Shown one piece after another: positions 1 to 7,000 of a DNA stretch of 10,383 nucleotides. The position numbers and the translations under genes were made by a program. The stretch is from NCBI GenBank assembly GCA_002393895.1, contig DGUE01000111.1:1-10383 (forward strand), written 5' to 3'. Position 1 is the stretch's first letter. Every line of letters starts with the position of its first letter. The notes under the pieces were generated by a model. The model searched no databases. It saw only the letters and a program-made list of their open reading frames with translations, and had not been told where the DNA came from. The DNA is from Bacteroidales bacterium UBA4318 (GTDB taxonomy: Bacteria > Bacteroidota > Bacteroidia > Bacteroidales > UBA932).

Positions 1-1077
1 CACCTTGCCCTCGAAGTCGGAGAGATTCACCATCTGGCCCTTGTTGCCCAGGGTGCTGTAGTTGTAGATGCTGCGCTTCTTGCATGCGCGTGCGGCATCC
101 TTGACGCTGATGCGCTTGCCGCCGTTGTCGAGGTCGATGAGGACGTAGTCGTCGCTTCCCATTCCGAGTTCCTTCATATAGCTGAGCTGGCGGAGTCCGT
201 GACGGGTCTCGATGCGCTCCACGAAGTGCTTGTGCTCCTCGTCGTGCATGGCATAGATGATATCCACGCAGGCCTTGTCGAGGGCGAGGATGTCGGTAGA
301 TGAGAGTATGCCCACGTCCGGAGTCACAACCGCCTCAGCCTCAAGGCCTTCGCAGTCGCAGGACACCGACATGTTGCGCATCACGTTCACATAGGTCACG
401 TGTTCGCCGAAGTGGTCGATGGTAGCCTTGGTGGACTCGGAGATGCGCTCCATGAGTTCCTCTTCGGCAATGCTCCACTGCTCTTCCGACCCTTCCCTGG
501 TGTGTATCCAGGCCTTTCCGATGCGGCCGTCGGCACATCCTATGCCTATGTTCTTGTTGCTGCCGCCGAAACCGCCCATGGTGTGGCCCTTGAAGTGAGT
601 GAGAGTGACCATGGAATCGTAGTTCAGCAGGTTCTTGCCGACGGACATCTCCTTGAACCACTTGCCGCCTTTAACTGGCAGAAGAGCCGTGCCCTCGGCA
701 TCCATGATGTCCACGGGGCAGAAGGTCCAGCCGTTCACTTCCAGAGTCTCGCGATGCTGTTCGGTAGTATAGCGGTCTCCCTCGTAGTAGGTATTGGTCT
801 CGATTATGTTGGCGCCCTTCAAGTCCTTCTCCATCAGGGCTTTCACCCATTCGCGGGGGATGATGTTGGGGCCGTTCTGCTCGCCCGTGTGGAGCTTGAC
901 GCCCACGCGGCCTTCGATCTTGCCATTGACCTTTTCATAGGCCTGGATCAGACCCTCGGCGGAGAGATTTCGGGTGAAATAGACCACGGACTTGCCGTCA
1001 GTTTTCTTGCAGCTGCCGGCAAGGGTCGCCAGCAAAGCAGTAAGTATTAAGCTCATAATGGTGAGGATGGGTTTCAT
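1..1077 (-). CDS. DUF362-domain lipoprotein, 3' end cut by window; possible fused thioredoxin-fold peroxidase domain
   Basis: The frame is open from the ATG at 1077 to the window edge, giving 359 codons with no stop, so the C-terminus is missing. Residues 1-23 form a lipoprotein signal (MKPILT, hydrophobic core, then LAGSC with Cys23), so the protein is probably exported and lipid-anchored. Residues about 30-315 match my memory of the DUF362 family (uncharacterised, often iron-sulfur linked): HFKGHTMGGFGGSNKNIGIG at 161-180 followed by Cys181, and TPDVGILSSTDILALDKACV at 252-271. Many family members carry a 4Fe-4S ferredoxin module; no CxxCxxC cluster is seen here, although a CDC lies at 240-242. 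From about residue 336 (SIYNYST, then NLSDFEGKV at 351-359) the sequence resembles the start of a glutathione peroxidase or redoxin domain, before the active-site Cys that would lie outside the window. The gene diverges from the ATPase gene across a short promoter gap. The DUF362 call is fairly firm; the redox function and the fusion are inferred. Confidence 0.85.
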   Translation of the reverse strand, partial: MKPILTIMSLILTALLATLAGSCKKTDGKSVVYFTRNLSAEGLIQAYEKVNGKIEGRVGVKLHTGEQNGPNIIPREWVKALMEKDLKGANIIETNTYYEGDRYTTEQHRETLEVNGWTFCPVDIMDAEGTALLPVKGGKWFKEMSVGKNLLNYDSMVTLTHFKGHTMGGFGGSNKNIGIGCADGRIGKAWIHTREGSEEQWSIAEEELMERISESTKATIDHFGEHVTYVNVMRNMSVSCDCEGLEAEAVVTPDVGILSSTDILALDKACVDIIYAMHDEEHKHFVERIETRHGLRQLSYMKELGMGSDDYVLIDLDNGGKRISVKDAARACKKRSIYNYSTLGNKGQMVNLSDFEGKV

Positions 1078-1091
1078 GATGGGTGTTTTTG

Positions 1092-1099
1092 CAAAGTTA
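1092..1099 (-). promoter_or_regulatory. Bacteroidetes-type -7 element for the DUF362 gene
   Basis: On the minus strand this reads TAACTTTG, a full match to the Bacteroidetes -7 consensus TAnnTTTG. It lies 14 bases upstream of the ATG at 1077, so the 5' leader would be very short. I do not see a clear TTTG at the -33 position, so the call rests on one box and on its place in the divergent gap. Confidence 0.4.
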
Positions 1100-1128
1100 A
1101 AAGTTTTCTTCAAGTAATTTATATTAAT

Positions 1129-1159
1129 TTTGCGTTATGTAAAAAAAACTATAAATTTG
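1129..1159 (+). promoter_or_regulatory. Bacteroidetes-type promoter for the ATPase gene
   Basis: TTTG at 1129-1132 is followed after 19 bases by TAAATTTG at 1152-1159. This matches the Bacteroidetes consensus (TTTG at -33, TAnnTTTG at -7) with normal spacing. A second -7-like box, TAATTTTG, overlaps the first element at 1125-1132. Transcription would start near 1165, shortly before the ATG at 1184. This argues against starting the ATPase at the TTG at 1130, which lies inside the promoter. Confidence 0.5.
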
Positions 1160-1183
1160 CGCTTAGAACAAATTGTAACCGCC

Positions 1184-2356
1184 ATGCAGCATGTAAATCC
1201 TTTTTATACTACGAACAATATCCCCTCCCGCTATTTCTGCGACCGGGCACAGGAAACCGAAACGCTCGTGCGTTCCGTAACCAACGGCAACAACATGGTG
1301 CTGATGTCCCCCAGGCGCATGGGAAAGACCGGGCTGATCAATCATGTTTTCACAGACAAGCGCATCGGCAAGGAATACAATTGCTGTTTCATTGATATCT
1401 ACGACACGTCCAGCCTTCAGGAATTCACTTTCCGCCTTGGGCAGGAGGTTTTCCGCAGGCAATCCGCCGGAGGCATCCGCAAAGGTGCTCGATTTCTGGA
1501 GGTGCTAAAATCCATCCGGGGAGAATTCTCCTACGATCCTGCCACCCTGGGGCCCAAGTTCGCGCTCTCCCTGGGGCAAATCCAGCAGCCGCTCCGCACG
1601 CTCGAAGAGATCCTCCAGTTCATGGAATCTTCTTCCAAGCCCTGGCTGGTGGCTATAGATGAATTCCAGCAGATAGGAAAATACGACGAAAAGAACATGG
1701 AAGCCCTGCTGCGCACCCGCTTCCAGAGGCTTGCGAACGTGACATTCATCTATTCCGGAAGCGAAAGGCATCTGCTGGGGCAGATGTTCTCATCGGCCGC
1801 AAGGCCATTCTACATGAGCACGGGCACCCTGGAGTTGAAGCCGATCGACAGGGATAAATATGTGGAATTCGCGCGGAGGCAGTTCAGGAACGCCGGCAAA
1901 AGCATCACCAAAGATGCCGTGGAAGGCCTGTACGACCTCATGGAAGGCTACACCTTCTTCATGCAGAAGACCCTCAACGAAGTGTTCGCATCCACCGAAA
2001 AGGGCGGAGACGCCGGGCAGATAGAAGTATTTGCGGCTATGGAATATCTGCTGGATACCGCCGATACCACCTATAGGAACATACTTGCTGGGCTATCGAA
2101 AGGGCAACGCACAGTGCTTTCCACTATCGCTGTAGATGGGCATGCCGAAAACGTTCTGTCCCAGAGCTATATCTCCCGCCATTACCTTGGTGCCGCCAGC
2201 TCCGTGCAGGCCGCCGTCCGCTCGCTGCTCGCCAAGCAGCTCATCTCCCGCGACGCCGACACCTACTTCCTCGACGACAAATTCCTCGAACTCTGGATAC
2301 GCCGCTGCTACGGCATATCGCTCGAGGAATCATGGGTTGGAAGGCGGGTAATCTGA
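1184..2356 (+). CDS. AAA-type ATP-binding protein (Bacteroidetes SPRRxGKT family)
   Basis: This is a 390-residue P-loop ATPase of a family common in many copies in Bacteroidetes and archaea (ATPase_2-like); its cellular role is not established. Walker A is SPRRMGKT at residues 42-49. Walker B is WLVAIDEFQQ at 154-163, with the Asp-Glu pair expected for hydrolysis. A sensor-1-like strand, FIYSGSERHLL, lies at 188-198, followed by the ARPFYMST segment typical of the family. The C-terminal third (about 306-385) looks like a winged-helix domain, which suggests nucleic-acid or protein contact. I chose the ATG at 1184 because the frame can be extended to a TTG at 1130, but that stretch overlaps a good promoter, and the family usually begins just before the NPF...YFCDR segment, here at residues 5-19. 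The last residues (about ESWVGRRVI) extend past the usual end of the family and overlap the convergent gene. It is not obviously part of the fimbrial operon. It is probably cytoplasmic, as no signal peptide is seen. Confidence 0.88.
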   Translation: MQHVNPFYTTNNIPSRYFCDRAQETETLVRSVTNGNNMVLMSPRRMGKTGLINHVFTDKRIGKEYNCCFIDIYDTSSLQEFTFRLGQEVFRRQSAGGIRKGARFLEVLKSIRGEFSYDPATLGPKFALSLGQIQQPLRTLEEILQFMESSSKPWLVAIDEFQQIGKYDEKNMEALLRTRFQRLANVTFIYSGSERHLLGQMFSSAARPFYMSTGTLELKPIDRDKYVEFARRQFRNAGKSITKDAVEGLYDLMEGYTFFMQKTLNEVFASTEKGGDAGQIEVFAAMEYLLDTADTTYRNILAGLSKGQRTVLSTIAVDGHAENVLSQSYISRHYLGAASSVQAAVRSLLAKQLISRDADTYFLDDKFLELWIRRCYGISLEESWVGRRVI

Positions 2357-4036
2357 GATAGTCCATTTTGATGGAACGTTAGTGCCTTTTACCCAACCTG
2401 TCATCTCGGGATCCTTGTAGAAGGTTCCGGTGGTATTGATGTTCTGCACCCAGTTTTCAAGACAGGATGTAGCGGATATATTTGTGGCAAGACATATAAT
2501 GCTTTTTAAGCTGGTGCAGCCTGACAACATCTGTTGATAGCAACGTTCAACAAGGGTGGGGGCTGGGAATACCGGGACAGAAGTCAGTCCCGAACAGTCC
2601 CTGAATATTTCGCGATAGCAGTCCGGTTGTAACTCCAGGGCAGGGAGCGTGATGTTTGCTACTGAAGTAAGCCCCGTGCACTTTCGGAACATATTGAAGT
2701 AACAACCCTCAGCAACTGTGGTCGCCGGAAGAGCCGGGGCATAAGTAAGCGAAGTGCAAGCCCTAAACATCTCACGGTAGCAGTTATTCGAGGTTACGGA
2801 AGGAAGTATAAGTGGATCGGCAGAATCGATATCGACAAAGGTGACAGCCGCCGGGTTGGTATTGTTACTGTTGCCGTTCGAGAATGCGCTTCTGAAGGCA
2901 TACTGGGCAAGAGAGCTGTCATCAGCCAGCAGGCTCCCTATCTTTCCTGCAATATAGCAAACTCTGTCTGCGTCAAACAAGTGGACCCCGTTGCCATTGC
3001 AGTCGCAGTTGGCCCTGGTGCCCTTGAAGTATACCACATAATCTTTTGACAGAGTAAGCGAACTGCCGTCATAATCGGTCCAGTCGTCTACGCCAAGATC
3101 GTAGCATATATACTGGATGCCTCCGGTAGCGTATGTATATTTAAAGGTAACGTTCGTCGTGCCGTCTTCCTTGGCGCGTATATGGAAAGGATTGCCAAGA
3201 TCGATCGTTGAGCGGGAAACCTTGTAATAATTGTTGACAGCCAAATCCTTGTCGTCAATGGCAAACTCTTTATGATCATTAGCCCCGTCTCCCCAGATGA
3301 CGGACAACTCGGCGTCGGTCAGTGATGTGCTGCCACCGGGGAAAGCCACCACAAAATCCACACGGCTTCTGCCGCTGCCGAGAGCGGTTGCGCTCACTTC
3401 GCCCTGCCATATCGGACTCGCTTCGCTGTTGTTAAACACTTTGGCCGTTACGGGTGTCGACACAGCGACCTCCACACGTTTGAAACTGACGGTAAATACC
3501 AGGAACGCCGACTGTTGGGTAAGATTGAATCTGGTGGTCCCGAAGGTGGTACTGCATGTGAAATGACTGAACTTCTGCACGGCATCGGCAAGGGTTGCAC
3601 CATACTCGTCGGTGGGATATGCCGTGTCGGTCAATTTTCCCCCGCCGGTAGTGTGAATCCTGTCGCCGGAACTTACCAGGGTTACTTTTATTGGTGTGTC
3701 GGAAGCGGGCTCAAACTCGTCTACACCCACAAGATCTCCCTCAAAATACCCAGTAGTCTCGCCGGAACCGGTAATAAGCTTCAGGACTCCGAAAAGCAGC
3801 GTGTCGCCGGATACGGGATCCGTGGAGACGACGTAAAGGGAATCCGTGGCCTGGAAGACGTATTTGGTGTCGTTCTCGGCAGTCGTCGCCTTCGAGTCGT
3901 CGGAACTCGAAACCTGAACCTTGTAATGGATGGTCCTGAACCCAGTCTCCGAAGGATCATGCCCGGGCGAAGGCTCCCTTGTGCAGGAAAGCACCAGGGT
4001 TGCCAACATCAGCAGTATGAAACCAAATCTCTTCAT
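2330..4036 (-). CDS. Fimbrillin-like lipoprotein with BspA-type leucine-rich repeat tail
   Basis: The 568-residue product starts with a lipoprotein signal (MKRFGF, hydrophobic core, LVLSC with Cys18). Residues about 35-285 look like the fimbrillin-like Mfa family: a basic site near SKAT (48-51), then KYVFQATDSLYVVST (58-72), GYFEGDL (96-102) and a long beta-rich stretch. Residues about 286-415 match the linker often found before Bacteroides repeat proteins, with IQYICYDLGVDDWTDYDGSS at 307-326 and VVYFKGT at 334-340. Four BspA-type repeats follow (CYREMFRACTSL at 419, CYFNMFRKCTGL at 445, CYREIFRDCSGL at 473, CYQQMLSGCTSL at 499), then the usual family ending with NWV, TGTFYKDPEMTGW and KWTI. 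Such repeats are known in surface adhesins; binding by this protein is inferred. The gene begins 4 bases after the giant lipoprotein and is the last of the operon. An upstream in-frame ATG at 4057 would add seven residues before the signal peptide, so I prefer 4036. The 3' end overlaps the convergent ATPase gene. Confidence 0.88.
   Translation of the reverse strand: MKRFGFILLMLATLVLSCTREPSPGHDPSETGFRTIHYKVQVSSSDDSKATTAENDTKYVFQATDSLYVVSTDPVSGDTLLFGVLKLITGSGETTGYFEGDLVGVDEFEPASDTPIKVTLVSSGDRIHTTGGGKLTDTAYPTDEYGATLADAVQKFSHFTCSTTFGTTRFNLTQQSAFLVFTVSFKRVEVAVSTPVTAKVFNNSEASPIWQGEVSATALGSGRSRVDFVVAFPGGSTSLTDAELSVIWGDGANDHKEFAIDDKDLAVNNYYKVSRSTIDLGNPFHIRAKEDGTTNVTFKYTYATGGIQYICYDLGVDDWTDYDGSSLTLSKDYVVYFKGTRANCDCNGNGVHLFDADRVCYIAGKIGSLLADDSSLAQYAFRSAFSNGNSNNTNPAAVTFVDIDSADPLILPSVTSNNCYREMFRACTSLTYAPALPATTVAEGCYFNMFRKCTGLTSVANITLPALELQPDCYREIFRDCSGLTSVPVFPAPTLVERCYQQMLSGCTSLKSIICLATNISATSCLENWVQNINTTGTFYKDPEMTGWVKGTNVPSKWTISDYPPSNP
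2483..2812 (-). repeat. Coding region for four BspA-like leucine-rich repeats
   Basis: Within the fimbrillin-like lipoprotein (residues about 409-518), the unit C-Y-x-x-M/I-F/L-x-x-C-T/S-x-L occurs four times with a spacing of 26, 28 and 26 residues, joined by segments of the type APALPATTVAEG. The units are similar in protein but clearly diverged, so this is an old repeat rather than a recent tandem duplication in the DNA. Confidence 0.8.
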
Positions 4037-4040
4037 CTGT

Positions 4041-7000
4041 TTACAAATTACCTCCATTTATAGGATCGTTAATGCTTACACCGCCTCCGGCAGCGTTGGT
4101 TTCCGTGCCGTTGCGTACGGCGCGGACGTAGAAATATGTTGCCCTGGAGCGATGGGTCCCCTGGGTGGAACCGATGTAGAATGTGTCGGATGACAGGATT
4201 TGCGCAAGGCTCTCCGCAGCATTGGACGGATTCCCGTTCTGGCCTCCTTCATTCCAGTTGGCGGTATCCATCCACTGCCCGTTCCAGAAGGCTCCTGCCT
4301 TTTCCAGACGGAACAGCTGGGGATAATCCGTATCAGGCATGTAGTAATACCCGCTCTGAAGCTTGAAACCGGTGCCTGCTCCTCCCTTGAACAGCTTATA
4401 GTTGGTTCCGTTGGATTTGTCGTCACCCGTGCTTTTGGAAATATTGGGACGCAACCAATCTTTCTGGGGATCAGCGCTTATATCGTCGTCATGGGCAGGA
4501 TAATAGATATGGTAGACATATGGTACCTTCACTTTAGTGTTGTGGTCAGTGTCCGTTATGCCGATGCTTATGATGTTATCCTTGCCGAGAGTCTGGTCAT
4601 TGTCCCTTACGGGTAGGCCCGTATTGGGATCCGTCTTATACACAGGATAATACGAGCAGTTGCTGAGATCGATGTTAGCCTCGATGAAGTCTCCCGAAGC
4701 CATATTCATTCCCGTCACTACATCCGGCTCCCAGGAGACAGTGATGTCGGAGGCTGTGTTGTATCCGGTATCCCCGGTGTGTCCTGGATTGGGCACATAA
4801 TTGATTCTGAGGACATCCATTTTGGCGATGTTGGAGAGCGTATGCTTGCCATCCGCAGTAAGCACATCTAGCTGGAAAGAGTATGTGCCGGTAGCCAGGG
4901 AGTTCAGACTGTACGTGAACTGCCATGTGGTGTTCCAATACCTGGCGTCCGAACAGGCGGCGAGGTTAAGGGAATTTGTCTCATTGAGCGGGTCCTTGAT
5001 AATCAGTGTCCACCTTCTGATGTCAGAACTCGGAGATTGCACCGTAAGCAACACGGGATATGAAGGATTCTGCGCTCCGTTATACACACAAGGCAGGAGA
5101 CGGACCGATGCGAACACCGGGGAAAGAATCCTGATCGGCGTCTCCAGCACCTTACGGGTGCCGGCGTTATTGACGACAATCGCCCTGATAAACATATTAC
5201 CAAGAAGGGGAAGGTCGGTAGGGACGGTCCAGTCGACCGATTCGTCCTTAATGGCTACGCCAGAAAGCTTGATGCCGTTCAAATCGATGCTCCTGGTCTC
5301 TTCGTTGCCGCTGGCGCCCACAAACACAAGATACAGGTTAAGAGACCGTATTGCAGAGCCCAGTGAAGTGATATTCAACTTGATCTGGCAATCGTCTCCC
5401 ATATGGAGCTTGTCTCCTCCTGGCACCGAGATGCTTCCCGTTATCTCTCCGGTGCAGTTCATATCCTTCACGCAACGGATGTCGGTCATGATGGTGGCTT
5501 CTTTCTCTCTGGAATTGTGCATGTGGACGATGCCTCCATTATAACCCCAGCCTATTTTATGATTCTCTCCCGGAGTTATCCTGCTCCCGCGTATTCCACG
5601 GGAATAAAATGTACGTGTGGGGTAATTCTTGCCGGAAGTCCAGTATCCGGTAGGCTGCAGGGAAGCCATAAGCAGCATTTCCGTCATATTTGGCAGACGA
5701 TATCCGGCCGGGCAATAAGAATTATGTCCGGCAGCGGTAATCAGGTCGTTCAGCTCTTCCTGGGTCTTGCTGGCAGGTAAAGTAACTTCCGCCGACGGAT
5801 CCTGCATGGTCATTTCCATGTATACCCGGTTTCTCATCGAATACTCGTCCGCATAAGGAAGGTCCAGCAAAGTGAATTCCCGGATGCAGCGCGGATCGAG
5901 ACGGGAGAAACGCAGTGTGTAGGTCCCGTCGGCATTGGCATTGACCTTGCCACTGGCGTTGAAACCCTGGGGAGATTCATAATACTCGTCCGGGATCACA
6001 TTAAGATCAGCACCGCTGATGTCCTTTACTCCGCCTCCCGAATCATAAGTGCCGATATTGCGTACACAGCGTACAGAAGACACCTGATGCCTGTCATCCA
6101 CAGTGAATTTTACCGAGGGATATGAAGTGAAGGCCCAGTTATATGAGTCGTAGGTGGATTTGGTAGCGCCTTCTTCTGCGCGGATCACACCGGGATTGGT
6201 AATAGACGAAGCGGTGGAAGACACTACCCAGGATCTCCATTCACGATTGTCTCCAATACTGTTCTTATTCTCCGGCTGATACAGACGGGCGGAAGGGCTG
6301 AGCGCCTCATTTCCAACCCACATACCGACAAGCTGATTGACAGAAGCAATGTACCAGCGAACTTCCTCGGGATCGATCACGCCGTCGCCGTCGTTGTCCC
6401 TGTTGCGGGTAAGACAGGAGTATGCAAGATACTTGTAGTCGTCCTTGAGTTCGGGCGTGTCGTTGTCTACTGTGTAATTCAGGAAAGTACTCCATCCAGG
6501 AGAGGCGGATACACCCCAGATCGCGGCGGAATTGTATCGCCCGTTATCATCGCTATTTGGTTTTGTCGATGTGGGGAGATCTCTTCCACTCTTCCACCAT
6601 GGCCAGATGGTCTGGTGGTCCGGATCCTTCTGCTTACGGATGCGATACTCCATTTCATCCACATGCTCAGTTCCCCAGAGTGTGCGCAGGTCTGGCGAAT
6701 AAGTGTTGTAGAAGGTCTGGATGGACCGCTGGATGATGGAATGGCTGGAGGTGATCACATCACTCTGTCCGTCTTCGCTGTAGACAGCCTCGGAAAGGAT
6801 GTGGAGTTCGCGCGGATCGGCGTTGACGAACTTGCGCCAGAGGTCGGGATCCGCCTCCGCTGTTTCAGGATCGAGAGTGGGATCCTTTTCGTAGTAGTAT
6901 TCTTCGATGAAGGCGGTTACGCGGATGACGTACTGAACTTCGCCCTCAATTGTTTCTTCGAGGAAATCATTGGAATCCCCGGCTGCTTTCTTCCTGGTCT

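Noticed and set aside
400..1050. A 216-codon plus-strand open frame inside the DUF362 gene
   Set aside because: The minus-strand frame has a signal peptide and clear DUF362 motifs; the plus-strand product has no recognisable feature.
1130..1183. N-terminal extension of the ATPase from a TTG start
   Set aside because: The stretch overlaps a good promoter, begins with a rare start codon and adds 18 residues not typical of the family.
2362..2375. Small inverted repeat TCCAT-TTTG-ATGGA just after the ATPase stop
   Set aside because: The stem is only 5 bp, is AT-rich, has no T-run after it and lies inside the coding end of the opposing gene, so it is not a credible terminator.
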